Shown here one piece after another: positions 31,197 through 41,996 of a stretch of 64,000 nucleotides of DNA. The stretch is taken from the NCBI RefSeq assembly GCF_029931775.1, contig NC_079312.1:12965821-13029820 (forward strand). Reading direction: 5' to 3'. Under the pieces are notes generated by a model. That model saw nothing but the letters and a program-made list of their open reading frames with translations. It had not been told where the DNA came from and did not search any database. Position numbers and translations under genes: made by a program. Origin of the DNA: Euleptes europaea. Its lineage: Eukaryota; Chordata; Lepidosauria; Squamata; Sphaerodactylidae. Each line of letters begins with the position of its first letter. The first letter of the stretch is position 1.

Positions 31197-31598
31197 ATGG
31201 CCCGTCCTCTGCCAGACCTTTGCAGAGAAGCGCAACCGATGGACCACGAGGACAGAGTCGAGTGTGTGAAAGTGAAGGAGGAGATCCTGGACGAAGAGGC
31301 AGCCGGCCTGGAGACGCAGCGGCAGCACTTCCGCCGGTTCTGCTACCGAGAGGCCGAGGGGCCTCGAGAGGTTTGCAACCAGCTCTGGGAGCTCTGCCAC
31401 CTGTGGCTGAAACCCGAGAGGCACACCAAGGAGCAGATGCTCGAACTGGTGGTCCTGGAGCAGTTCCTGGCCATCCTGCCGGCGGAGGTCCAGGGCTGGA
31501 TCCGAGACGTCGACCTCGAGAACTGTTCCCAGGCGGTCGCCCTGGTGGAAGAGTTTGTGCTGAGGCGGCGGGAGGAGGAGGAGAGGCTGGGCGGGCAG
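31197..31598 (+). CDS. SCAN exon of zinc-finger locus 2 (intact)
   Basis: First coding exon of a SCAN-type C2H2 transcription factor. ATG at 31197 opens MARPLPDLCREAQPMDHEDR; a second in-frame Met (MDHEDR) is 14 codons on. An acidic VKVKEEILDEE stretch precedes the SCAN domain (about residues 40-124), which has [55 protein letters not shown] and NCSQAVALVEEFVL in order. SCAN domains form homo- and heterodimers. The exon ends in phase 0 at a GTGAGG donor. An acceptor candidate (TTGAGATTCTAG) ends at 31165. Joined with the exons at 32372-32498 and 34675-35432 the total is 1287 nt, an unbroken 428-codon frame plus stop. Two tRNA-Ala-like SINEs follow in the intron. No damage seen; this is the best preserved plus-strand gene here. 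Confidence 0.93.
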
Positions 31599-31614
31599 GT
31601 GAGGCCATCCAATG

Positions 31615-31850
31615 CTTTTGCTTCTGAGCTTGCGGAGACATTGGGGATTGAACCTGGGACCTTCTGCATGCCAAGCAGATGCTCTGCCACTGAGCCGCAG
31701 CCCCTTCCATAAAGGAACTTGCCTTTTGCTGAGCTAGGCCCTTGGTTTACTTTGTCCTTTCAACAGGAGATGCTGGGGATTGAACCTGGAACCTTCTGCA
31801 CGCAAAGCAGAGGCTCTTCCACTGAGCAATGGCCCCTCCTTGTGCATACC
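31615..31850 (-). mobile_element. Two tRNA-Ala-like SINE heads
   Basis: Two separate head segments (GGGGATTGAACCTGGGACCT... at about 31640-31708 and again at about 31770-31840). Confidence 0.75.
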
Positions 31851-31959
31851 CTAGCTTATGCAACAAGCCGTTCGGAGTTGCGGCCATGACTTTTGCTTGT
31901 AATGTGTTCCTGTTATTGTTCAAAGATGCCATCAGTTGCAGCAGGTGACCCAGAGGAGG

Positions 31960-32190
31960 CACTTTGAGCGGCGGACTCTAATCTGGAGAACTGGGTTCGA
32001 TTCCCCACTCCTCCACATGAAGCCTGCTGGGTGACCTTGGGCCAGTCACAGTTCTCTCTGAACTCTCTCAGCCCCACCTACCTCACAAGGTGCCTTTTGT
32101 GTGGGGGGAGTTGTTTGTAAGCCGGTTTGATTCTCCTTAAAAGGTAGAGAAAAGCGGGGTATGAAAACCATCCTCTGTTGCTACTGTTGG
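31960..32190 (+). mobile_element. tRNA-derived SINE (CCAACTCTTCTT type), truncated ends
   Basis: GGAGAACTGGGTTCGATTCC then GGGTGACCTTGGGCCAGTC and TAAAAGGTAGAGAAAAGCG. Confidence 0.75.
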
Positions 32191-32371
32191 GCAGTAGCAC
32201 CGTGGCATTTTTGGTCTTGTGGATGGCAACAGGGTTGCCTGTAGAGGGCGGGGCTTCTTGGAGCACATGGGACTGGGTGGGGGCAGAATCCTGCCCCCTC
32301 ATCCCTTTAATCTTGGGTCTCATCCTTGTGCTGTCCGCTTTAAGAGGACCCAAACTGCTGGCCTTTTTCAG

Positions 32372-32498
32372 GTGCTGGGGCCATTCAAAGAGGAGGCGGA
32401 TGATTTCCCTGAGGCCGAGGAGGTGGCGTCGGACACCTGGCAGAGGGTGATCTTGGGGGAGATCAAGCAGGAGGATGACGGAGACGCGGCCTCCCTAG
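32372..32498 (+). CDS. KRAB-A-like exon of zinc-finger locus 2
   Basis: 127 nt between the acceptor CCTTTTTCAG and the donor GTAAGG, phase 0 in and phase 1 out. It reads VLGPFKEEADDFPEAEEVAS, then DTWQRVILGEIKQEDDGDAA, then SLG. The true KRAB-A exon at 335-461 has the same length and phases, F and EE at matching places, a Q-R pair, and ends VASLG. I infer an ancient KRAB-A box that has lost most KAP1-contact residues. The IKQE tetrapeptide fits the SUMO-attachment pattern (hydrophobic-K-x-E) and recurs in loci 1 (IKQE) and 4 (IKHE), so SUMO-dependent regulation is possible. An alternative is an unrelated linker exon of SCAN-ZNF genes. Confidence 0.8.
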
Positions 32499-32499
32499 G

Positions 32500-33010
32500 T
32501 AAGGCCTGTTTGCTCAATTTACAGAATGCTTAGAAATTCGTACAACAAACTCCCCCCCACCCCGCCCTGTGGCATGCAAGAGAGCTGATGCTTGTGGACT
32601 GTTGTTATCATCCCCCAGAAGCTCAGCTTTGGCCTCTGCCCTGCTTTTTAAAAGTATAGTGTGCAGCCTTGGTCTTTCAAATGCCAGGGAGATCACCTTG
32701 GAGTTACAACACTGAACTTGTCTATGGCCTGGTCTTACGTATCCAACAGAATGAGGCGGTCGAATTCCGAGGGGGGCAAAATGGGCTTTGCCACTTCATA
32801 GTAGAAATTGTGGGAGGGGGGTTTCACATTTTTACAGTGTAGGGGTGCTTCACATTTTTAAAGTGCCACAAGAGGAAGGGCCTTTTCTGTGCTGGCACCC
32901 CGCCTACTTTTGTTTTTTAAAGGTGGCCAACTGGAATCTCTCATGGGTTAATTTCTGGGATTGGCCCCCTAATGTTCTTTCTCTGTGGATGGAGATTTTT
33001 AGATTTAATT
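32500..33010. other. Intron of locus 2, nothing recognised
   Basis: No clear repeat; T-rich pieces at 32820-32870 repeat CACATTTTTA(C/A)AGTG twice. Confidence 0.4.
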
Positions 33011-33013
33011 GTA

Positions 33014-33660
33014 GAGGTTGCATATCCCTTATCCGGAATGCTTGGGACCAGAAGTGGTCCGTATTTCTGATCTTTCCATATTTTGGGATTTTTACATATA
33101 CATAATGAGATATCTTGGGGAAGGGACCCAAATCTAAACACAAAATTCATGTTCTATATATACTTTATACACATAGTCTGAACGTAATTTTAAACAGTGT
33201 GATGTAGTCATTAAGAACTGTGGTTTGGAGCAGTGGACTCTGATCTGGAGAACCGGGTTTGATTCCCCACTCCTCCACATGAGCGGCAGAGGCTAATCTG
33301 GTGAACGGGGTTGGTTTCCCCACTCCTACACACGAAGCCAGCTGGGTGACCTTAAGCAAGTCACACTCTCTCAGCCCCACCTACCTCACAGAGTGTCTGT
33401 TGTGGGGAGGGGAAGGGAAGGTGATTGTAAGCTGGTTTGATTCTTCCTCAAGTGGTAGAGAAAGTCAGCATATAAAAACCAGCTCTTCTTCCTCCTCTTC
33501 CAATTTTGTGTACCAGCTTTTGTGTAATTTTGTGTAATTTTGAGAACCATCAATGGCACTGCCGAGGGCCTGTGAGTAATGCCTACATGCCGGCTCAAAA
33601 GGTCCAGTTTTCGGATCAGCCTGGATATCGGATGTCCAGATAAGTGATACTCAACCTGTA
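33014..33660. mobile_element. Tigger-like (pogo/mariner class) MITE split by a SINE
   Basis: The left end GAGGTTGCATATCCCTTATC and right end GATAAGTGATACTCAACCTG are inverted repeats, with the body ATATACATAATGAGATATCT. A tRNA-derived SINE (about 33190-33500) is inserted in the middle. Superfamily name is from memory of similar mammalian repeats. Confidence 0.6.
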
Positions 33661-34034
33661 GTTGATCTGTTTATTATTTGGGGTGGAGGTGGGGGGGGAG
33701 ATATTTGTGGGAAGTCAGAGGATGGGAAGAACTGGCGCAGTCTGTATATCCTCAAGCATGAGAATATGTACGATGGTGGAAACAGGCCACGCCAGTTAAG
33801 GGCAAGAGATCTAAGACAGTGAAGGACTCTTTTCTCTGAGCCCATTCTCATCCTGAGAGACTCTGGGCGTCAGGTCAACTTGCCTCTAGGCGAAAATGTG
33901 CTGGATTTCTAGTCCAAAGCAGGGCAGTTCATGTTACCGCCTCAACACTCTACCCCTTTTACTGTCTCATTTGGATGAATATCTCTGTTTACTGTCCCAT
34001 TTGGATGAATATCTAGAACCTATCTAACTTACTT

Positions 34035-34338
34035 ATCAAGAGAGCCAGCGAGGTGTAATGGTTAAGAGCGGTGGTTTGGAGCGGTGGACTCTGATCTGGA
34101 GAACCAGGCTTGATTCCCCACTCCTCCACATGAGCGGCTGACACTAATCTGGTGAACTGGATTTGTTTCCCCACTTCTACACATGAAGCCAGCTGGGTGA
34201 CCTTGGGCTAGTCACAGCTCTGATAGAGCTCTCTCAGCCCCACCTATCTCACAGGGTGTCTGTTGTGGGAAGGGAAGTTCTGCCTTAAGTGGTAGAGAAA
34301 GTCCGCATACAAAAACCAACTCTTCTTCTTCTTCTAAC
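34035..34338 (+). mobile_element. tRNA-derived SINE (CCAACTCTTCTT type), full length
   Basis: Begins AGAGAGCCAGCGAGGTGTAA, B-box-like GGCTTGATTCCCC, ends AACCAACTCTTCTTCTTCTT. A good reference copy. Confidence 0.85.
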
Positions 34339-34407
34339 TTATCTTACTGTTGCTGCTGCTGTTATTGCTGAACCACCACAGTCTAGGCAGAACATTTTGA
34401 TCTAGAT

Positions 34408-34602
34408 CAGTGGTTCCCCAAGTGGGCAGTACCATCCCCTGGGGGACAGTGGGATTACACATAGGGGCACTAAGAGCCAAGGGGGCAGCAGGGGGCACTA
34501 GAGGTGGGCCCCTTCAACTGTGTTGTTGGATAGGGTAGGGGGCGCTGGGGCTGAGTTTGTGGAACCAAGGGGGCGGTGGCCCTAAAAGTTTAGGAACAGC
34601 TG
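34408..34602. mobile_element. hAT MITE, internally deleted relative of 20792
   Basis: CAGTGGTTCCCCAAGTGGGC start and AAAAGTTTAGGAACAGCTG end; the same GGGCCCCTTCAACTGTGTTG interior as 20792-21206 but shorter. It ends about 70 bases before the finger-exon acceptor. Confidence 0.75.
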
Positions 34603-34674
34603 AGATGGACCAAAGATCTAATTCAGTTTCATATGTGCACGTGATTCATTTTTGGATTCTCTCCTTTTGGGCAG

Positions 34675-35432
34675 GTGATGAAAGAGCATATGGGGAGGAG
34701 CCAGAAAATCCAGGAGAACTAGGACCCCAAGGGACGTTGTTGGGAAGAGCAGGGCAGAACAATTCCCGCAGTCCTGATCTGGGGGAAGCCTCCAAGAGCC
34801 AGCAGGGAATCTATCCCGAGAAGGAAAAAACGGTTTGTGCCCCACGGGGGTACCAGCAAGCCAAAGGGGTGACGGTCCCACCAAGAATCCAAGACGAACG
34901 GTTGAAAAAATGCTCCGAATGTGGGAAAGGCTTTGTCTGGCGGTCCGAACTCGTTGAGCACCAGAGATCCCACACAGGGGAGAGGCCCTATTCATGCTCG
35001 TACTGCGGGAAAAGCTTCAGCCGCAAATCGTACATCATTAAGCACGAGCGGATCCACACGGGGGAGAAGCCCTACATCTGTTCTCACTGCGGGAAAGGCT
35101 TCATTTCGAAATCGGACCTCATTAAGCACGAGAGAACCCACACGGGGGAGAAACCGTACATCTGCTCAGACTGCGGGCGGAGCTTCAGCAGGAAGCAGTT
35201 CCTAGTGACCCACCGGCGGACCCACACGGGCGAGAAGCCCTACAAGTGCTCCGAGTGCGGGAAGAGCTTCAGCCAGCGCACGTGCCTGGTCATTCACGAG
35301 CGAGCCCATACTGGAGAGAAACCCTTCCAGTGCCTGGTTTGCGGGAAAAGCTTTGGCAGGAGGGACATCCTGGTGACGCACCAGAAGCTGCACACCAGAG
35401 AGAAGGCTTTCCAGTGCTCGGACTGGCTGTGA
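34675..35432 (+). CDS. C2H2 zinc-finger exon of locus 2 (6 fingers)
   Basis: Last exon of the SCAN zinc-finger gene. The acceptor TCTCTCCTTTTGGGCAG ends at 34674 and phase 1 continues from the 127-nt exon as [17 protein letters not shown]. After a ~75-residue linker come six complete C2H2 fingers (first [21 protein letters not shown], last [21 protein letters not shown]) with TGEKPY-type linkers. The reading ends in a cut-off seventh finger, CSDWL, and a stop at 35430-35432. The DNA-binding helices differ between fingers, so a defined ~18-bp target is expected. The protein would be a nuclear dimerising transcription factor. The truncated terminal finger suggests an array once longer. No AATAAA was found within ~600 bases downstream. 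Confidence 0.93.
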
Positions 35433-35482
35433 AAGAGTGGTGGAGCTCCAGGGCTATCCCTCTTGGCATTCGCAATGGAATA

Positions 35483-35551
35483 TATTTGAATGAATGACCG
35501 AATGAATGAACAAATGAATGAACAAATGAATGACCGAATGAATGAATGAAG
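35483..35551 (+). repeat. (GAATGAATGAMC)n minisatellite
   Basis: Imperfect 12-mer repeats of GAATGAATGACC / GAATGAATGAAC directly after the locus 2 stop codon. Confidence 0.85.
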
Positions 35552-35688
35552 CCTGTGTTGGAAAAACCTTGGACACAAAGACTGGAAGTGGAAGGCTTAA
35601 AATTACAGGCCTAAAGCACAAGTCTGGATAGACATAAAAGAGCCCCAGATGGCAAGGCCACTGCACACATTGCCTTTTTTGTGTTTTT

Positions 35689-36215
35689 AACTGGAAACCC
35701 AAACATGCATCAAGGAGTGAGGTTAACTATAGTATCATAGATGTAATTCGCATCCAACAACCAAGAATGGCAACAGATCTGTCTGCACGCTCCATAGCGG
35801 GGGAACCACGGATTTTGGCTCACCGTAGCCATAAGCCAGTTGTGACTTGACGGCACTTAATTATTATTATCTGTAAATGGAAACCCAAAAAATGTGTTGA
35901 TGGGTGAGGTCAGTCATAGTGTCATAGGCGTAATTCTCATCAAAGAGCCAAGATGGGTGACAGATCGCTCTGCATGCTCCATAGTGGGGGAACTAGGGAT
36001 TTTGGCTCCGTACATGCTCTGAAGTCTCCATAAGTTGGTTGTGATTTGACAGCACTTAATTATTATTGTTTTTAAATGAAAACCCCCAAATACGTTGACG
36101 AGTGAGGTTAACCATAGTATCATAATCCTCATTAAAGAACCAAGATTGGCAACAAATCTCCCTTCATGCTATGCAGTAGGGAAACCACGGGTTTTGGCTG
36201 GCTGTGGGAGCCAGC
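35689..36215 (+). repeat. Three tandem ~180-200-bp units
   Basis: Units starting near 35689, 35875 and 36072 each hold GGAAACCC..., GAGGT(T/C)A..CATAGT, CAAGA.TGG..ACAGATC and, in the first two, GTTGTGA(C/T)TTGACGGCACTT followed by AATTATTATT. The CACTTAATTATTATT junction resembles a BovB or SINE tail, so this may be a SINE that amplified in tandem. Confidence 0.65.
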
Positions 36216-36411
36216 CCAAATTTGCTCTCTCTGCCAACCCTGGCCTAACAGAGGTGGGTGAGATTTGGCAGTGCCCTGCTGAACTTTGAAGGCTCTCTGT
36301 CTCTAAGGCCCAGCCTAATTGCAGGATCCAAGTCTGTGAGTAGTGGAAAGGCGCATGACCTCTCACAGAACCTCAGAGATGCTCAGAAAATGAAGTGAGA
36401 TTGTGGGGAAG

Positions 36412-36621
36412 GGCTGTATCTCAGTGGTAGAGCATCTGCTTGGCATGCAGAAGGGCCCAGGTTCAATCCTTGGCATCTCCAGTTAAAGGGACTAGGAAAG
36501 TATGTGATGTGAAAAACCTCTGCTTGAGACCCTGGAGAGCCGCTGCTGGTGTGAGTAGACAATACTGACTTTGATGGACCCAGGGTCTGATTCAGTATAA
36601 GGCAGCTTCATGTGTTCATAA
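36412..36621 (+). mobile_element. tRNA-Ala-like SINE, full length
   Basis: Head GGGCTGTATCTCAGTGGTAG with A box, a CTTGGCATG anticodon-arm-like segment, B box GGTTCAATCC, then CATCTCCAGTTAAAGGGACT, CCCTGGAGAGCCGCTGC and the end CAGTATAAGGCAGCTTCATG. It is the reference copy for this family, whose head is close to vertebrate tRNA-Ala. Not a functional tRNA gene. Confidence 0.9.
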
Positions 36622-37040
36622 GGGCACAGTATGATGTTGAGACTTCCCGCCCCTCTCCGCGTTTAGAAGACGGGGGGACCACTCCCCGTCTACCGCGATG
36701 GGCGCTCATCAGGGCGAGCGGTTGGACACACTTGTGGGTACTTGTCTTGTAGCGAACCCTCATATGCCGCTGCTTAATGCGTGGACCAGTCCTGAGAGAA
36801 AGCAGGCATGCTCAGTTTGTGGGGATCACTTCACTGACAGCGGATTTCGGCCCCAAGCTGGAGAATTTGTGGTCGAATTCTGTGTGGCCAAGGAGGATTT
36901 GTCCTAATGGTTTCTTGAACAACAATCCTTCTGTGGCCCATGGCAAACCACTTTTGAAAATGAGAGCTTGAATGTCTGTTTGTGGTGTGTCAGGATGGAG
37001 GAGGGAAGTTTTTGAAGAAAGGGGGAAAAGGTCAAAAATC
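36622..37040. other. Unassigned, includes a short CG-rich hairpin
   Basis: GAAGACGGGGGGACCAC and CTCCCCGTCTACCGCG near 36665-36700 form an imperfect hairpin. No gene recognised. Confidence 0.3.
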
Positions 37041-37500
37041 TCTCTGGTTCAATTTGGACATCGTGTTAAACCACGGTTTGTGCGAAACATGGTTCAGAAT
37101 GCAAACCATGGTGTTGAGCTTCCAAGCATAGATGCCACTCAGCATTCATGGTTTGATGGTGCAGGATTTTTTTCAGAAGTGAAGCAACAGCCGTAACTGG
37201 GTTGCAGATCCAATAATTGGGACGACAATGGTTCAGAAACGCATTTCAAACCCCGGTTTCTGGTTCTGTTCAGTTTCAAACCAAAGTTTGCCACTTCAGC
37301 CATCATGTCTTGATAGCACAAACCATGGTTTGCAACCCTGCTCCAGTTTCCATGCTTAGGTGGCTGATCATAAAATGTAATGTGCAGCTCCAGTTGTTGT
37401 GCGGGATCATAATTCACAAAGCAAGCTGAACCCAGAGTTTCCAATTCTGGTTGCTGGCCAGTCGCAAAGCCTCATTTGCTGATTCGAACATTGCTCTAAA
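37040..37500. repeat. Block rich in AAACCATGGTTT-like palindromes
   Basis: Variants of AAACCA(T/C)GGTTT occur about eight times on both strands. This looks like a foldback element or an old MITE cluster. No coding sense. Confidence 0.5.
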
Positions 37501-37944
37501 CCAGGGTTCCTTAACCACAGTTTTGGCATCACATCTTAATTGTTCTGCTGGATTGTGTTTTATTTGTAACGTTTGTAGATTTCTGAAAAATTCATCAGCA
37601 TTCCCTCCTAAAGCAGCAGAACAAACTTAAAGATGAAACATGCAATTGGAATGAGAAGTGAAGGAAACTTTCTGCCAACTCAGCCCGTCTGTGTCAAACT
37701 ACCTGTTACAAAGCGGCTCCCCACAATTTCCTAGCAACGTAACCTTACTTTTAGATTGTAAGCCTGCGGGCAGAAATCCTCTTTTTAACATTGTATAGCA
37801 TCTAGCATTCTTTTTAAGCCCTTGGTAGTTAATAATTAAATAAACACGTGTGTTTCCGTTCCTCCCCACCCACCCTTGCAAGAGCCGGAGGGCTTGGTAG
37901 TATTGGTGTAAATTGAAAATGCTCACCTGTATCTCTTGTAATAT
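37501..37944. other. Intergenic, nothing recognised
   Basis: One AATAAA at about 37838. No exon or repeat identified. Confidence 0.35.
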
Positions 37945-38358
37945 CAGAATGCAGGGTCATCTGCTGAAGCTGGAGGGTGAGAGATTCAAAACAGGTAAAA
38001 GGAAGCATTTCTTCACACAACGCATAGTTAAACTGTGGAACTCCCTGCCCCAGGATGTGGTGATGGCTGCCAACTTGGGAGTCTTTAAGAGGGGAGTGGA
38101 CATGTTCATGGAGGAGAGGGGTATTCATGGTTACTAGTTAAAATGGATACTAGTCATGATGCATGCCTATTATTTCCAGGATCAGAGGAGCATGCTGAAT
38201 ATATGTGCTGTGGAACACAGGCAGGATAATGCTGCTGCAGTTGTCTTGTTTGTGGGCTTCCTAGAGGCACCTGGTTGGCCCCTGTGTGAACAGACTGCTG
38301 GAATTGATGGGCCTTGGTCTGATCCAGCATGGCCTTTCTTATGTTATTCTTATGTTCA
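37945..38358 (+). mobile_element. CR1 LINE 3' end (TTCTTATG-tail family)
   Basis: Encodes the end of ORF2 (GHLLKLEGERFKTGKRKHFF, LWNSLPQDVV) and then the 3'UTR with GATGGGCCTTGGTCTGATCC and the tail TTATGTTATTCTTATG. Related copies at 45682-46297 and 52035-52317. Confidence 0.85.
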
Positions 38359-38511
38359 GTGATTCACAAGACAGCCCTGTAAAGCAGGACGGTAGTCTTC
38401 TGTTCAAGATGCAGTGAAGCTGGATGGTTGCTTTAATATCAAGAGAATTTGTGGCTTATCAAAGGCCACATGGGTTTTTATTCTTTTCCCTAACTAGCCC
38501 ATGCCCTGACC

Positions 38512-38672
38512 TGGATGGCCCAGGCTAGCCTGATCTTGTCAGATCCTGGAAGCTAAGCAGAGTTGGCCCTGGTTAGTAACTTGGATGGGAGACTTCCAAG
38601 GAAGTCCAGGGTCACTACACAGAGGCAGACAATTGGCAAACCACCTCTGAACATCTCTTGCCTTGAGGTTGG
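38512..38672 (+). mobile_element. 5S rRNA-derived SINE
   Basis: CCTGATCTTGTCAGATCCTG then GAAGCTAAGCAG, GGCCCTGGTTAGTAACTTGG and ATGGGAGAC match the internal region of vertebrate 5S rRNA, followed by a SINE body (AAGGAAGTCCAGGGTC, GGCAAACCACCTCTGAACAT). Too diverged and truncated to be a 5S gene. Confidence 0.8.
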
Positions 38673-39245
38673 CAACCCGTGGTTAGCCTCTAGTTACTAG
38701 GAGGTAGGAATCATCATTGCAAGAGCGGTCAGGGGAGGAAAAAAGGAACAATCCTAAATTATACAATTCCCTGCTCATTGACAGAGCAATAATCATGGTT
38801 AATATTTGTGGAGACTTTTCACATGCATTTTCCTGGTCTTCACAACAATCCTGTAAGGTAGGCCAGAATTGTTACCCCCGTATTGCAGACTGAGGCTTTG
38901 TAGGGTTGCCAGCTGATGGAAGGAAAAATATAATACAGCCCCTTTAGTAGAGGCTCTAAGGGCTGTTTACCAGATTATGACAATATTTAACTGAATGCCC
39001 TAAAATCTTCAGCTGCCCTTTGTCACACATTGAACCCGTTAAACACGTTGAACACATTTTTCTCCAGTCCCACTGGCAGCGTTAAGTGAAATTGTCTTAC
39101 AGCTAATGACTTGCTAACGAATTTGGGGCAGAGGCCACATTTGAAACGGGGACTTGTTCGTTCGTAGCTCAGCCTCTTCCAGCAGATATGACTCATGCAT
39201 GCCTACTCGGAAGTAAATCCAACTGCATCCAATGCAGCGCACTCT
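38673..39245. other. Intergenic, nothing recognised
   Basis: No exon, RNA gene or clear repeat family seen. Confidence 0.35.
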
Positions 39246-39249
39246 CTAA

Positions 39250-39775
39250 TCTAGGGTTGCTAACCTCCAGGCATGGCCTGGAGATCTCTGCGCATTGATC
39301 TCCAGAATAAATCGCCTATTTCTTTATTATTTATGCATTTAAAACATTTATTCCACTGCTGGAGAAAATGGACGCCTTTGGAAGGTGGACTACCCGGCAT
39401 TATACCCTGCCGAGGTCCCTCCCCTCTCTAAACCCCACTCTCCCAGGCTCCACCCTCAAATCTCCAGGTATTTCCAAACCCAGAGGTGGCAACTCTTTCA
39501 GGTATAGTCACATAAGGCAGCAGCCTTGGTTTCATTGGGTTTGCACAGCTGCAGGCATAGGGTTGCCAGGTCCCTCTTCGCCACCACCAGGAGGTTTATG
39601 GGGTGGAGCCTGAGGAGGGCGGGGTTTGGGGAGGGGAGGGGACTTCAATGCCATAGAGTCCAATGGCCAAAGTGGCAATTTTCTCCAGGTGGGCTGATCT
39701 CTATTGGCTGAAGATCAGTTGTAATAGCAGATCATCTCCAGCTGGTACCTGGAGGTTGGCAGCCCTATACAGGCA
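39250..39775. mobile_element. Two GGTTGCCA-type MITE copies
   Basis: A diverged copy at about 39252-39497 (with a short internal insert) and a cleaner minus-orientation copy at about 39558-39768. Confidence 0.7.
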
Positions 39776-39987
39776 CCAGATTATTCTGTGCGCTCTGAAT
39801 GGGTTAAAGTGTTTAAAGTGCTCATTCCTAGAGCAGCCTGGGTTTGACTGAGGGAATTGGCTGGGTATTGTGACGTCACTTCTGCCGCTTAGAAGGGAAA
39901 AGTCGCCTAGAGCGTCCGACCAAGAGGTCATCCTAATGGTTGTGCAACAGCAGTTCTGGTTGAAAGGAGGCGCAAGAACAGTGGGCC

Positions 39988-40165
39988 ATTTGTGCATGGG
40001 AGGTTTTGCCCTGGATTTTCCGCTCTCTAGATGCACATTTTCCCCATCCAAATTCTAAAAATTGCATGGGGGGGCTTGTTGTTGAGTTTTGAGAATTAAA
40101 TGGGGGAAATGTGCATCTAAAGAGTGGCAAATCCGAAGCAGAACCTCCCACGCAGAAATGGTTGT
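39988..40165. mobile_element. Palindromic MITE (TGCGTGGGAGGTTYTGC ends)
   Basis: The left arm (TGTGCATGGGAGGTTTTGCC, ... GATGCACATTTTCCCC) and right arm are reverse complements over most of 178 bp. A second copy lies inside the hAT element near 50576-51345. Confidence 0.7.
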
Positions 40166-40375
40166 TCGTGGAAATTGATGCTTTGACTCGAATCCAGCAG
40201 TGGAAAGTAGAGGCTTTCTTTGCAGCAAGCGCGCCTTCTTCCTCCGCCTAAATGAACGAGACATCTGCAGATTATAGTTTTATTTATTTGATAGCATTCC
40301 CCTCTCACCAGCTGTTCACATATACACAATTTCACCCTCATCCCTTCCTATAACCCAATAGCCAATAAAAACCAG

Positions 40376-40990
40376 CTTTTTTCTTTTTTCTTTTTTAAAT
40401 AATTTTTTTATTATTTTTCCAGAATTATTAATCAGTTTCACAATTGACATAAACAATAAAAAGTAAAAACAAATAGGAAACATTGTTAAAGATATTTCTG
40501 TATAATCAAATAAATTCCCCTACACCTCCCTCCATCTTGTGATAAATTAGTAATCTCTTTTGCATAAAATTCTAATCCTGATATTGTTGCTAATATTTAT
40601 TAATAGTTAGTACTATCATATAAAAGAAAGAAAAAAGGGAAAATAAAATAAAAGAAAAAAGAAGAAAAATAGTGAATCTCACTAATAATAAATGGATTAG
40701 TATAGTAGAAAACACTTAATTACTTCCATTAAAAATTATTTTGTAAGTATTTCTCCCTAACACTCATTTAATACATTTTATATTTCTAGGAAATTAATAT
40801 CATAAATGGTTCTATTTCCATTATAGCCAATCCTTTTAACCGGTTCCTTTTTAATCTCATCCCAACTAGACTCTTTTAAATTAGTCCCTTTGTCCGGAAT
40901 TTCCAGCATTTCCTTCGTTTCGTCATTAACAGTAAGCGTCGAAGAGCATCCTTGGAAATGGTTAAAACCAGCGTTTTACCCTGCACATGG
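40376..40990 (-). mobile_element. L1-like LINE fragment
   Basis: Begins with T-rich sequence (poly(A) on the minus strand) followed by AT-rich 3'UTR-like DNA. The minus strand near 40930-40790 could encode an LEIPDKGTNL-type piece. Assignment to L1 rests mainly on the tail and composition. Confidence 0.4.
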
Positions 40991-41310
40991 TGGCATCTAT
41001 AGGAGCCGGCAATGAGGACCTTAGGGAGCTATTTTTTAAAAAAGACTTTTTTTTGTGCACCAGCGGTTGCAGGATTCAGTTCTGCCTTTGAGAGGTAATG
41101 GGAGTGCTGTCACAGGAGGAGAGGGGCTGACTTGCAATGGGAGGGAAAAGGCAAAGAAACCCTACCCCCATCCCAAAATACATGCATTTTGAAACTGGGA
41201 AAATAGGGGCGGTGAAGGAAGAGAGGCTAGGAAGAAATTTGCGAGGAATGCCCGTGTGTTTGTCGTTCCTTTCATCCTTACTCTCTTCATTGCTGAGAAT
41301 GTGGGAGTGG

Positions 41311-41517
41311 GCTAGGCTTGTCAACCTCCAGGTGGTAGCTGGAGATCTCCTGCTATTCCAACTGATCTCCAGCCGATAGAGATCAATTCCCCTGGAGAAA
41401 ATGGCCCCTTTGGCCATTGGACTCTATGGCACTGAAGTCCCTCCCCAAACCCCGCCCTCCTCAGGTTCCGCCCCCAAAACCTCCCGCCAATGGCAAAGAA
41501 GGACTTGGCAACCCTAG
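41311..41517 (+). mobile_element. GGTTGCCA-type MITE
   Basis: GCTTGTCAACCTCCAGGTGG start, TTGGCAACCCTAG end, body complete. Confidence 0.8.
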
Positions 41518-41635
41518 AGTGGGCCAAAGTCAACTAGCAATCTTAGTTCTATGACTGAGTGGGGATTTGAACCTGGATCTGCTTGATGCTAGTTCAGTGA
41601 TCATGGGTTGGGATCATGTGATCATGGGTTGGGAA

Positions 41636-41890
41636 ATTCTTGTAGATTTGGGAGGTGAAACCTGGGGAGAAGAGGGACCTCAGCAGGGTCAAACTTCCAA
41701 AGCAGCCATTTTCTCCAGGGGAACTGATCTCTTTGGTCCGGTTGGAGGTTTTTGGGGCGGAGCCTGAGGAGGGCAGGGTTTGGAGAGGGGAGGGACTTAA
41801 ATGCCATAGAGTCCAATGGCCAAAGTGGCCATTTTCTCCAGGTGAACTGATCTCTGTTGGCTGGCGATCAATTGTAATAGCTGAACTTGC
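41636..41890 (-). mobile_element. Two partial GGTTGCCA-type MITEs in tandem
   Basis: Body motifs CATTTTCTCCAGG(G/T)GAACT occur twice (about 41706 and 41830), so two copies are fused. Confidence 0.65.
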
Positions 41891-41996
41891 TGAGCTGATA
41901 AGATTAGGCTAGCCTGGGCCATCCAGGTCAAGGCATTTCATTTATTAGGCTATTTGTAATCTTTCACCCCCACCCCCAAAATGACCTAAGAATATT

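Noticed and set aside
35483-35551. CRISPR-like short repeat array
   Set aside because: A plain 12-bp minisatellite without spacers, in vertebrate DNA.
36412-36490. tRNA-Ala gene
   Set aside because: A and B boxes are present, but the arms do not pair properly, and the sequence continues into a SINE body repeated many times in the window.
38512-38600. 5S rRNA gene
   Set aside because: Only the internal region is 5S-like, the ends are missing, and a SINE tail follows.
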